A DNA stretch of 47,263 bases, taken from CAZSRX01 sp964609675 [NCBI: uncultured Bacteroidota bacterium] (GTDB lineage: Bacteria; CLD3; SB21). The stretch spans positions 52,681 through 99,943 of the forward strand of contig CAZSRX010000007.1 of NCBI GenBank assembly GCA_964609675.1, given 5' to 3'. The translations under genes and the position numbers were made by a program. Below are positions 18,070-25,934 of the stretch, piece by piece; the first letter of the stretch is position 1, and the number at the start of each line of letters is the position of its first letter. The notes under the pieces were generated by a model. It saw only the letters and a program-made list of their open reading frames with translations. It made no database searches and was not told the origin of the DNA.

Positions 18070-19422
18070 TTACATCTCTTTCAGGTGTTGGGGAATAGAC
18101 TCTAAATTGGTTATAGAGTCAATAGTTTCAGATTTTCTAATTATGTGGGGCATGCCACCTTCATCAATTAATACAATGTTGGGCCTCATGGTGATGAATT
18201 GCAACCATTGTGTCATGTTGTATGCTCCCACGGTGTGAATGATAAAATGGTCGCCTTTTTGCATCGGAGGTAGATTTATACTTTCACGTAAAACATCGAT
18301 ATTCATACACAGAGGTCCGTAAATAGCAGTGTCCTCGGTATAATGGCTAAATTCCTGTGCCGGAGAAATTTTATGGGAATACCAGAAAGATGTGAATAGG
18401 ATATTAACCCCTACATCAACGATAGTAGCCCGCCTGCCGTCCGAGAGTCGCTTATTGGCTAGGACCGTGCCGAGTAAAAATCCTGCCTCGTCAATTAGCG
18501 CTCTTCCGGTTTCAAGTATCAGAAGAGGTAGTTCATCGGGAAGAAAGCCGGCCTGAAAAATAGATGTGACAATAGCTTCGGCATAATCATTAAATGACGG
18601 CGCCGTGTCATATCCCGGTAAATAAGCGCCATGCAGGGTGTTCGATGATGCGAAACCGCCCCCCATGTCAATATACTGAAGCTTAATTCTGAATTTGTCA
18701 TTAACGCTTTTGGCCAGTCCGGCCATTTTTGCCGCGGCAGTGCCGTAAGCCCACGGAGCCATTATATACGTGCCGATATGACAATGCAAACCGACTAGGT
18801 CCAGTTTACCGCTGGCGCTGATTTTATTGATGGCATCCCACGCCTGACCGCTCTCATAATTAAACCCAAACCGATCCCATATAGGGTAAATCCCTGTATC
18901 CATATTAATCCGGATAGCAACCTGAGGGCGATTGGGAAGAGCATCGGCCAATTCAATAAGCCGGTATAACTCGTCAAAATGATCAATGTGGATTTTTGAC
19001 TTGTTTTTTACTGCCAAAATCAGGTCGTCGTCCGTTTTATCGGGTCCGTTGAATATTATTTTACTTCCATCAATGCCATTCCGCAGGGCTTTCTGATATT
19101 CAAAGCCGGAAACAACCTCGGCCCAGGAACCTTCCTGATGGTATATACGGCAAACGGCATCCAGATAATTTGTTTTATAAGACCATGCAAACTGAACTTT
19201 GGGGTAACGGGTTTTAAACGCCCGGACTGCGGAATGATATTTTTTGCGGATAACGGATTCGGAAAGGATAAAAACGGGCGATCCGTATTTTTCTATCAGC
19301 GATGTAACCGGAATACCTTCGATATCCGTAATGGCCGTAAATTCAGTTCTCGTTCCGAACTTATTCATAAATCCCGAATTTAGTTTCTTTATTACCGGCC
19401 GCTCATAAGCTTGTTTCGTCAT
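18070..19422 (-). CDS. PLP-dependent fold-III amino acid decarboxylase (DAP/ornithine decarboxylase-like)
   Basis: The protein has the alanine-racemase-fold barrel and C-terminal domain of diaminopimelate/ornithine decarboxylases. The PLP lysine is K83 in 'WSYKTN'. Also present are 'VVSGFEYQKALRNG', 'IIFNGPDKTDDDL', 'GLHCHIGT', 'MGGGF', the phosphate/active-site 'ETGR' (usually EPGR), 'GPLCMNIDVL' with the C-xxx-D pair, and 'GAYNMTQWLQF'. I place the start at 19422, giving 450 residues: AAAGG lies ~8 bp upstream and the longer frame (to 19542) would run into the ATP-grasp gene. The substrate is uncertain. The setting beside an ATP-grasp ligase and a PqqD-like protein, not lysine-pathway genes, argues against plain LysA. 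It probably makes or trims an amino-acid-derived building block. Confidence 0.88.
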   Translation of the reverse strand: MTKQAYERPVIKKLNSGFMNKFGTRTEFTAITDIEGIPVTSLIEKYGSPVFILSESVIRKKYHSAVRAFKTRYPKVQFAWSYKTNYLDAVCRIYHQEGSWAEVVSGFEYQKALRNGIDGSKIIFNGPDKTDDDLILAVKNKSKIHIDHFDELYRLIELADALPNRPQVAIRINMDTGIYPIWDRFGFNYESGQAWDAINKISASGKLDLVGLHCHIGTYIMAPWAYGTAAAKMAGLAKSVNDKFRIKLQYIDMGGGFASSNTLHGAYLPGYDTAPSFNDYAEAIVTSIFQAGFLPDELPLLILETGRALIDEAGFLLGTVLANKRLSDGRRATIVDVGVNILFTSFWYSHKISPAQEFSHYTEDTAIYGPLCMNIDVLRESINLPPMQKGDHFIIHTVGAYNMTQWLQFITMRPNIVLIDEGGMPHIIRKSETIDSITNLESIPQHLKEM

Positions 19423-19489
19423 ATTAAAACCTTTAAAGTATTTCAGAGATACAGATTCATTTGGTTTAGTATGTGGCAGAGTATCTTTT

Positions 19490-20527
19490 TTATAATTCAC
19501 CTGTCGTAGATATTTTCTCGAATTCCTTAAGATCGCAGACATGATCCAGCGAATAACGAATAAACATTTTTCCGGCGGCGTAGGTCGTAAAGGGCTTCAC
19601 TTCATGCCCCAATGCCAGTTTCACCAAAGCAGCCGGCAGATTCTGACCAACGCCTGCCGTAAAATAAATCCATGCCGGCAGACGAGGATTGATTTCAATT
19701 AAATAGATTTTATCCTTTTCATCTTTCATAAGCTCCAGTTCCATACCACTGCGCCATTTTGTTTTACGAATGATATCATGCGTCATGGCTACGAGCGACG
19801 GATCATCGACGGCGATGCCGGCCCATCCTTTGCCTTTATCGGTGAGCACCAGTTTGCGTTGCGGTATAGCGCCGATGGTGTTGCCCTTGCCGTCGCCTAA
19901 AGCGGCTACATTATATTCGATGCCCCGTATGAACTCTTGAATAATAATCGGCAGTCCCCATTTGGCGCTGATTTTATGATAATACGTATGGATTTGTTCC
20001 GAAGTATACGCGATGTAGGCCTCATAATATTTGCCTTTAACAACCATCGGAAAATCAAATGCATCCGTCGCTCTGGTGATATCGTCCAGCCGGGTCACGG
20101 TGAGGCTTTTAGGTATGTTCAGCTTGTGTTTTTCACCGAATTCATTGAGTTTGTATTTATGCCGTTCTTCAAATTGCTCCAGTTCGGGCAGAAACGTTTT
20201 AATGCCCATGGCCGATAATTCCGGACTCAGTTTGATGAAGCTGAAAAGTTCAGCGTCAAAGTTGGGAATGATTAGATCGAGCTTTTCTTTCGAATGAATA
20301 TATTTTAGCCGCTCCATTAATACCGACTGCCCGGCGGCCGGAAGGGGAATCTGATAGACCTTATCCGTAAACTGATGAAGGTATATGCCCGGTTCCATAA
20401 CATCGTAAGATAATCCGATGATTCGTACATCCAGATCTTTGCATTCTTTAATAGCGCGGATGACTCCAATTCCCGGTCCGGGATTATCGGTCGCATTCAG
20501 GCCGGTAACGCCAATGTTAATCTTCAT
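19490..20527 (-). CDS. ATP-grasp ligase (carboxylate-amine ligase type)
   Basis: The 345-residue protein has an N-terminal Rossmann-like part with a glycine-rich strand ('GVTGLNATDNPGPGIG', residues ~6-21) and then an ATP-grasp domain. Visible are the ATP-binding lysine in 'PMVVKGKYYEAY', 'IIQEFIRGIEYNVAALGDGKG', and the metal-binding acid and asparagine in 'IYLIEINPRLPAW'. It recalls CarB/PylC-type ATP-grasp proteins (COG0458 style), which join a carboxylate to an amine through an acyl-phosphate. Its start lies inside the PqqD-like gene (11-bp overlap), so the two are translationally coupled. It is most likely the bond-forming enzyme of the operon. The substrates cannot be read from sequence, and the frame is complete. 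Confidence 0.88.
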   Translation of the reverse strand: MKINIGVTGLNATDNPGPGIGVIRAIKECKDLDVRIIGLSYDVMEPGIYLHQFTDKVYQIPLPAAGQSVLMERLKYIHSKEKLDLIIPNFDAELFSFIKLSPELSAMGIKTFLPELEQFEERHKYKLNEFGEKHKLNIPKSLTVTRLDDITRATDAFDFPMVVKGKYYEAYIAYTSEQIHTYYHKISAKWGLPIIIQEFIRGIEYNVAALGDGKGNTIGAIPQRKLVLTDKGKGWAGIAVDDPSLVAMTHDIIRKTKWRSGMELELMKDEKDKIYLIEINPRLPAWIYFTAGVGQNLPAALVKLALGHEVKPFTTYAAGKMFIRYSLDHVCDLKEFEKISTTGEL

Positions 20528-20774
20528 TATCGTTCTCGATCAGGTTGAGTTGTTTCAGTTTATGCAGAAAGTCGTACAGGTCCTTTTCGGCGATGTTTCG
20601 ATCCACCTCATAGACTTCAGCTATCGCCGTAAGGATGTTATCTTCGGCGGAACCTTTCTGCAATTCGTGTATAATCGTGATGCCGACGGGATTCACTGAA
20701 AAGGAATCGCCGGTCGAAGGAACAAATAAAAATCCCGATTCACTGATGGCGACATTCTTTTTTAATTTAAACAT
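20517..20774 (-). CDS. PqqD-like small protein (peptide-binding chaperone family)
   Basis: The gene encodes about 85 residues and I recognise the PqqD/HPr-rel-A fold pattern: an N-terminal 'LKKNVAISESGFLFVPSTGDSFSVNPVG' beta part, then a helical part with 'ITIIHELQKGSAEDNILTAIAEVYEV...AEKDLYDFLHKLKQLNLI'. PqqD proteins bind precursor peptides for radical-SAM or other modifying enzymes, and stand-alone versions occur with ATP-grasp and kinase-type enzymes. I choose the start at 20774 because AGGAAG lies ~8 bp upstream and a promoter sits correctly in front; a longer frame to 20810 has no such site. It is the first gene of the operon and overlaps the ATP-grasp gene by 11 bp. No radical-SAM gene or obvious precursor peptide is nearby. 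Confidence 0.8.
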   Translation of the reverse strand: MFKLKKNVAISESGFLFVPSTGDSFSVNPVGITIIHELQKGSAEDNILTAIAEVYEVDRNIAEKDLYDFLHKLKQLNLIENDNED

Positions 20775-20808
20775 GATTGGCTTCCTGGGTGTTAAAAATC
20801 CTTTGTTC

Positions 20809-20838
20809 ATTATAATAAAAAAAGTTGGATTTGGTCAA
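20809..20838 (-). promoter_or_regulatory. Sigma70-type promoter of the PqqD/ATP-grasp operon
   Basis: On the minus strand TTGACC (20838-20833), an 18-bp spacer and TATAAT (20814-20809) lie about 35 bp before the PqqD-like start. It is one of the two best promoter matches in the window. No comparable promoter was noticed between the following five genes, which supports a single transcript from about 20802 to 14077. Confidence 0.7.
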
Positions 20839-20989
20839 ATAAAATCTGTCTTTTTATGGATTTAATGTAAAATACCAAGTGATGCATAAGTAAAAACGCG
20901 GAAACGGTTCGTGTTTATATTTTCATTCATTATTCTTTATACATTATTCGTTATAGTTTTGCGATTAGACGTGATACCAATTATAAGGT

Positions 20990-22159
20990 TTAACTATTTT
21001 TTAAAAAACTTAAAATAAAATCAGCGATGTGTGTGGTAACATTTGAGTTTGCGGTAAGAAATTTTTCACTTATGTTTTTCATCCCCGTTCTAATTGTGTC
21101 TCGATAATTAGAATTGGATAAAATTGTTTCCATTTCTTCCGCTATGAATTCCGGTCTTGCATTGCTTTGAATGAATTCTTTAACAATAGTTGTACCGGCT
21201 AAAATATTAATCAACGATACAAATTTAGTTCGAACCAGTAAACGAAGAATCATCCAGTTTATCCATGAGGTTTTATACACAACAATAGCCGGTTTACCGA
21301 AATAAGCAACCTCAAGATTCACCGTTCCCGGTTTGACAAGGACAAGGTCAGACTCCTCGATCGCGCTATATAAATCAATACGGTAATCAACTTTAATTTT
21401 GTAAGTACGTAATATTTTTTCTGTTTGACCGCAGGAAACGGCTTTCGGAATCACCGTTATAACTTTTAATTGTGTGTTTATCGGAAGAAAAGTATGTTCG
21501 AAATATTCCAGGCTCTTGATACATACCGGCAAGATGTTGCGGATTTCGTTTCGGCGGCTTCCGGGCAATAACAGCACGGTTAATATGTTATCTTGATTTT
21601 GAGATTTTTTTTCTTGATATTGCAATAAATCTGAAAGCGGGTGGCCGAAATAAAAACTGCGGATGCCCTGCTTCAGATAGAACTGATGCTCAAATTCGAA
21701 TAAAGGAATAACCGCATCAAAGTACGTTTTCAGGTATTTAACACGGTACTTACGCCAAATCCAGACCTGGGGCGGGATGAAATAAATTAATCGCGGCGGC
21801 AAAACGTTGTGACTTGCAAAATAACGATGGATTTTACGCGCCAGATTAATATTAAAATCGGGAAAATCAATGAAAACGATAGTTTGAAAGCCGGAATGGA
21901 TAATAAAACGATAGATTTGATTTTTCATGAAAAGGATTTTCGGCAGGTTACAAAGAACATCCGTGAATCCGGAAACGGAAAATTCACGGATATGCGCCAG
22001 CAATTGAACGCCCGCCTCGCGCATCAGATCCCCGCCGCAACCCGACACCTCCGCATCCGGGAAAGAACGGAAAATGGCTCGGGCAAGCAGGGCACCGTAT
22101 TTATCCCCCGACGGCTCACCGCTGATAATGCAGATTTTTATACTTGGTGAATTGGCCAT
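20990..22159 (-). CDS. lpxB: Lipid-A-disaccharide synthase
   Basis: LpxB joins UDP-2,3-diacylglucosamine and lipid X to form the lipid A disaccharide at the inner face of the inner membrane. The 389-residue length fits the family. The N-terminus carries the signature 'SGEPSGDKYGALLARA', followed by 'EVSGCGGDLMREAGV'. The centre has 'PPQVWIWRKYRVK' and 'LLPGSRRNEI', and the C-terminal half has 'LVKPGTVNLEVAYFGKPAIVVYKTS'. It stands apart from other lpx genes. It is divergent from the M50 protease gene (67 bp apart) and is followed after 215 bp by the promoter and genes of the PqqD operon. The gene shows that the organism makes lipid A and so has a true outer membrane. Confidence 0.96.
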   Translation of the reverse strand: MANSPSIKICIISGEPSGDKYGALLARAIFRSFPDAEVSGCGGDLMREAGVQLLAHIREFSVSGFTDVLCNLPKILFMKNQIYRFIIHSGFQTIVFIDFPDFNINLARKIHRYFASHNVLPPRLIYFIPPQVWIWRKYRVKYLKTYFDAVIPLFEFEHQFYLKQGIRSFYFGHPLSDLLQYQEKKSQNQDNILTVLLLPGSRRNEIRNILPVCIKSLEYFEHTFLPINTQLKVITVIPKAVSCGQTEKILRTYKIKVDYRIDLYSAIEESDLVLVKPGTVNLEVAYFGKPAIVVYKTSWINWMILRLLVRTKFVSLINILAGTTIVKEFIQSNARPEFIAEEMETILSNSNYRDTIRTGMKNISEKFLTANSNVTTHIADFILSFLKNS

Positions 22160-22226
22160 AATTAAAAATAATCATTATTATGACACAAAACCAATCTTTT
22201 TTTAGTAATGTAACAAGGGACGCCCG

Positions 22227-23465
22227 GTGCAGGAACAATTAATCAGTGAACATCTGCGCGATCTGGTTCAGATAGAACGTATTTCAACCAGAGATAACAT
22301 AACGATGGTTACCGTTCGGACACCGTGTCTGAACCGGAATCTTCTGACGCTTATAAAAAGCCGTCTGTTACCGTATAATCTGCAGTCCGATATCATGTCC
22401 TTTTCAACCGTGGCCTTAAACGGACAAACCGAGGATGTGGCGGATATTATGGTTTACAGCGTCCATCACGAAGATTCCGATAAGCTCTCGCTGGTGCCTG
22501 CGATGTATTTGTCGGATAAACCGGATAAGGAGAAGCGGTGGTACTCCGGACCTTGGATGAACCTGATGCTTTTTATCATTACATCCATAATTGTTTTCAT
22601 CACCGGCTCTGCCACTATTGTCAACCGCTCGCTAACCGATGAATGGATATGGACGATCGGATTTCAATTTTCCATCGCATTAATGGCTATATTAACCGCG
22701 CATGAATTTGGGCACTATTTTGCCGCCCGGTATCACGGATTAAAGGTCACCCTGCCGTATTTTCTTCCGGGTATTCTCATCCCGCCCGGTATTATGGCCG
22801 GTTTTGGCGGTACGACGGTCATGCCGGGAACATTCGGCGCATTCATTCGTATCCAATCGCCGATTCAAAACCGGAAACAGTTACTGGATGTGGGCGCCTC
22901 GGGCCCGATTGCCGGTTTTATAGTCTGCCTGATAGTCCTCATTTACGGATTCATTACCATTCCAGAAAAAGAATGGGCGTACCAGTTCTATGATGTTTCA
23001 AAGCTGCAAGAAGGGGATTCGGTCCTTCAATTCGGGGATTCCATCCTTTTTAGTTTGTTTGGCAGTTGGTTGGCCGGTGACCGCATGCCGGCGATGTATG
23101 ACATTGTCCATTATCCGCTGATTTTTGCCGGATGGTTCGGCATTCTGGTAACGGCGCTGAATCTCCTTCCGCTCGGACAATTGGACGGCGGGCATGTGTG
23201 GTACGCGCTATTTGGTAAGAAACAGAAATATGCCGGTTATGCAACCTTTGGGGTGATAGTGATTATGGCGCTCTGGCTCGACATTACCAGTTGGTTTCTG
23301 TGGGCGATTCTGATTCTGGTGCTGATCCGCATTAAACACCCGCCGATACTGGACGAAGACACTCCCCTTGATACGCGCCGAAAGCTTATCGGCATGGTTG
23401 CCATAATCATTTTCATATTGACGTTCATGCCGGCGCCGATTTATGAAAAAGTTTTAACGTATTAA
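22227..23465 (+). CDS. Site-2-protease-like M50 membrane metalloprotease
   Basis: The 412-residue protein has a soluble N-terminal region (~105 residues) and then about seven membrane segments. The zinc site is 'HEFGH' (residues ~159-163). The third ligand is in 'LLPLGQLDGGHVWYALF' (residues ~313-329), and 'GASGPIAGF' lies between. This is the S2P/M50 family, in a group lacking a PDZ domain and resembling the plant EGY and bacterial 'LNLLPLGQLDGGH' proteins. It should cut membrane-spanning substrates within the bilayer. The start is GTG with AAGGGA 7 bp upstream. A rhomboid gene begins 8 bp after its stop, so two intramembrane proteases are made from one message. Confidence 0.92.
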   Translation: MQEQLISEHLRDLVQIERISTRDNITMVTVRTPCLNRNLLTLIKSRLLPYNLQSDIMSFSTVALNGQTEDVADIMVYSVHHEDSDKLSLVPAMYLSDKPDKEKRWYSGPWMNLMLFIITSIIVFITGSATIVNRSLTDEWIWTIGFQFSIALMAILTAHEFGHYFAARYHGLKVTLPYFLPGILIPPGIMAGFGGTTVMPGTFGAFIRIQSPIQNRKQLLDVGASGPIAGFIVCLIVLIYGFITIPEKEWAYQFYDVSKLQEGDSVLQFGDSILFSLFGSWLAGDRMPAMYDIVHYPLIFAGWFGILVTALNLLPLGQLDGGHVWYALFGKKQKYAGYATFGVIVIMALWLDITSWFLWAILILVLIRIKHPPILDEDTPLDTRRKLIGMVAIIIFILTFMPAPIYEKVLTY

Positions 23466-23473
23466 GGATTGTT

Positions 23474-24316
23474 ATGAGTTACGGTTCAGGCTACAGCAGG
23501 TTTTCATTATTTCTGTCCACCGGAGCTTATCCGGTTGTCAAGATGATGATAATCATCAATTTTGCCGTTTTTTTCATACAGGTCATTTTGCGGAATGTTT
23601 TTCATCAATCCCTATTTGAGTGGTATTTCGGACTTTCCGATTTGTTCTGGAATGGTATGGTATGGCAGATTGGAACTTATATGTTTTTACACGGTGATTT
23701 CTGGCATGTGCTTATCAATATGCTGATATTGTGGATGTTCGGCAAAACACTGGAGCAAATCTGGGGTTCGCGGTATTTTTTGAAATATTATCTGGTGTGC
23801 GGTATCGGCGGCGGCATTATTTTTCTCTTATTTTCGGATGGTGTTGTCGTCGGCGCCTCAGGAGCGGTTTTCGGGATATTGCTTGCGTTCGGTCTGACCT
23901 TTCCTAATGAAATGATTCTGTTTAGCTTCATATTTCCCATGAAAGCCAAATATATGGTGCTCATATTCGGCGCCATCACATTTTTCAGCATCGCCGGCCC
24001 TACCAACGATAATGTCGCCCATCTGGCGCATCTCGGAGGCATGATTTTCGGCTTTGTGTATCTGCGTTACCGCTGGTTTTTAGGATTGCTGGAGAAGATG
24101 CAAAGGCCGAAAAGCGACCATCTGATACTGCATAGCTACCGTCAATCTCCGGGGCCCAAGCAGGAACCTTCTCCGCAGGACGAAATACGGAAAAAAGTCG
24201 ATGCAATTCTTGACAAAATCAATGCCGAAGGATATGACAAACTCAGCGCTGAAGAAAAAAAGATTTTGGTCGATGCCAGCCGTAAATTATCCGAAAGAAA
24301 TGATGAACGCAATTAG
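23474..24316 (+). CDS. Rhomboid intramembrane serine protease with cytoplasmic tail
   Basis: The six-helix core carries 'MFLHGDFWHVLINMLILWMFGKTLE' (loop 1 and helix 2), the nucleophile in 'VVGASGAVFGILLAF' (helix 4) and the catalytic histidine in 'HLAHLGGMIFGFVYLR' (helix 6). About 75 residues of charged tail follow, ending in a short helical motif ('ILDKINAEGYDKLSAEEKKIL') that is common in Bacteroidetes-type rhomboids. The 280-residue length is normal. It follows the M50 gene by 8 bp and precedes pyrF by 9 bp, which makes a compact operon. Substrates are unknown. Confidence 0.93.
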   Translation: MSYGSGYSRFSLFLSTGAYPVVKMMIIINFAVFFIQVILRNVFHQSLFEWYFGLSDLFWNGMVWQIGTYMFLHGDFWHVLINMLILWMFGKTLEQIWGSRYFLKYYLVCGIGGGIIFLLFSDGVVVGASGAVFGILLAFGLTFPNEMILFSFIFPMKAKYMVLIFGAITFFSIAGPTNDNVAHLAHLGGMIFGFVYLRYRWFLGLLEKMQRPKSDHLILHSYRQSPGPKQEPSPQDEIRKKVDAILDKINAEGYDKLSAEEKKILVDASRKLSERNDERN

Positions 24317-24325
24317 AAGGAAATT

Positions 24326-25138
24326 ATGACCTTTAATGAACGGGTAAAACGCGCCCTCCAGAACAGTCCGGTATGCGTAGGTTTGGATTCGGATTACAAA
24401 CTGATTCCCGAATTCCTGAAAACCGATCCCAATCCTGTATTTAAATTCAATCAGTGGATTATAAATAAAACCTGGGATCAGGTGGGGGCATACAAACTTA
24501 ATTTTGCTTTTTATGAAGCACTGGGCGCTTCCGGGTGGGAAATACTGATTAAAACCTGCAACCACGTCCGCTCGCTTTCTTCTGATATTGTTCTTATTGC
24601 CGACGCTAAAAGGGGAGACATCGGTAACACGGCCGATCAATATGCCGACGCAATTCTTTATGACCTGGATTTTGACTGTTTGACGGTTAATCCCTACATG
24701 GGAATGGATTCCGTGGAGCCCTTCATAAAAAATCCCAGAAAAGGCGCGTTTATCCTGTGCTTGACATCCAATCCCGGCTCAAAAGATATACAATATTTAG
24801 TTTCGGATGGAAAACCGGTATATATGCATGTAGCTGAAAAAGTGACGGCGTGGAACAGGAACAATAACTGCGGTCTGGTTGTTGGCGCTACTCATGCGGA
24901 AGCTATGCGCCATGTTAGGGATTTTGCAAAAGAAATTCCTTTCCTTGTTCCCGGCGTCGGCGCACAAGGCGGCGATCTGTCCGAAACGGTAGAAATCAAT
25001 TATAACGGACACTATATCAACGCGTTCATCAATGTCTCACGTTCAGTGATTTTCGCTTCCCGGGAAAACGATTTTGATGAAAAAGCGCGTGAAGCGGTTC
25101 TGAAAATAAAAAATCAAATCACCTGGACCTTGCGTTAA
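24326..25138 (+). CDS. pyrF: Orotidine 5'-phosphate decarboxylase, type 2
   Basis: PyrF turns orotidine monophosphate into UMP, the last step of de novo pyrimidine synthesis. The 270-residue length and motifs are those of the longer type-2 family: 'VCVGLDSDYKLIPEFL' at the N-terminus, the catalytic lysine/aspartate loop 'IADAKRGDIGNTADQYADA', 'LTVNPYMGMDSVEPF', 'LCLTSNPGS' and 'FLVPGVGAQGGD'. AAGGAAATT precedes the ATG. It is packed behind the rhomboid gene, with no other pyr gene in the window. Confidence 0.96.
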   Translation: MTFNERVKRALQNSPVCVGLDSDYKLIPEFLKTDPNPVFKFNQWIINKTWDQVGAYKLNFAFYEALGASGWEILIKTCNHVRSLSSDIVLIADAKRGDIGNTADQYADAILYDLDFDCLTVNPYMGMDSVEPFIKNPRKGAFILCLTSNPGSKDIQYLVSDGKPVYMHVAEKVTAWNRNNNCGLVVGATHAEAMRHVRDFAKEIPFLVPGVGAQGGDLSETVEINYNGHYINAFINVSRSVIFASRENDFDEKAREAVLKIKNQITWTLR

Positions 25139-25162
25139 ATTTTACATAAACAAAGGATATAT

Positions 25163-25873
25163 ATGTCTGAAGAACTGATACTGTTAACAATCACTGCCGC
25201 TTCAATCGGGTTCATTCATACATTGATCGGGCCGGATCATTATTTGCCATTTATCGTAATGAGTAAAGCGGGAAATTGGTCCCGGTTTAAGACCATCATG
25301 ATAACCTTATTATCCGGTGTTGGTCATGTATTAAGCTCTGTCGTACTGGGTGTAATCGGCATTGCGATGGGTCTGGCTATAGGTTTTCTGGAAGATATTG
25401 AATCATCACGCGGAGATTTAGCGGCATGGGCGTTGTTTGGTTTCGGATTTGCATATTTCATTTGGGGTATTCATCGTGCTATAAGGAATAAACCGCATAA
25501 ACATATTCATGTGCACGATGGCCAAGCACACGCACATGATCATGCTCATACTCTTGAACACGCTCATGTACATACAGAGGAAGGCCGTTCGAATCTGGTT
25601 CCATGGATATTGTTTACCGTTTTTATACTCGGGCCCTGCGAACCGCTGATTCCGATTCTGATGTATCCTGCGGCGACTGAAAGTGTCAGCGGTTTGATTA
25701 TCGTAACCGCCGTTTTTGGATTGACAACTATCACCACCATGCTGGGTATAGTCTGGTTGGCGCTTTTAGGGATTAACCGTTTGCCATTCGGTAAAATGGA
25801 ACGTTACACCCACGCAATGGCCGGAGGGGCAATTACCCTGTGCGGATTTGCCATGTTATTTCTTGGGTTATAA
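25163..25873 (+). CDS. Membrane transporter of the UreH/HupE/NiCoT-like kind with His-rich loop
   Basis: The 236-residue protein has about six membrane segments. The first carries 'GFIHTLIGPDHYLPF', which resembles the metal-binding H-x(n)-DH motif of nickel/cobalt transporters and UreH-type proteins. Between segments (residues ~113-145) is a loop with about fourteen histidines ('HKHIHVHDGQAHAHDHAH'). 'ILGPCEPLIPILMYPA' in the second half matches the paired motif of TauE/SafE/UreH proteins. I infer transport, most likely efflux, of a divalent metal such as nickel or cobalt. A sulfite-exporter-type role cannot be excluded. It starts 24 bp after pyrF with its own AAGGA. No urease or hydrogenase gene is near. 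Confidence 0.75.
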   Translation: MSEELILLTITAASIGFIHTLIGPDHYLPFIVMSKAGNWSRFKTIMITLLSGVGHVLSSVVLGVIGIAMGLAIGFLEDIESSRGDLAAWALFGFGFAYFIWGIHRAIRNKPHKHIHVHDGQAHAHDHAHTLEHAHVHTEEGRSNLVPWILFTVFILGPCEPLIPILMYPAATESVSGLIIVTAVFGLTTITTMLGIVWLALLGINRLPFGKMERYTHAMAGGAITLCGFAMLFLGL

Positions 25874-25934
25874 TTTATTCCATAGAGCGAATTATGTAAA
25901 TACTAAAAAAAGATGCGTTTGAGTCTGTACCATT

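Noticed and set aside
19423-19542. Longer N-terminus for the decarboxylase (40 more residues)
   Set aside because: It would overlap the ATP-grasp gene by 53 bp and has no ribosome site, while the ATG at 19422 has AAAGG in place.
20839-20989. Small precursor-peptide gene before the PqqD-like gene
   Set aside because: The stretch is AT-rich and, as far as I could read by eye, has no start with a ribosome site followed by a peptide-like frame; it also lies upstream of the promoter.
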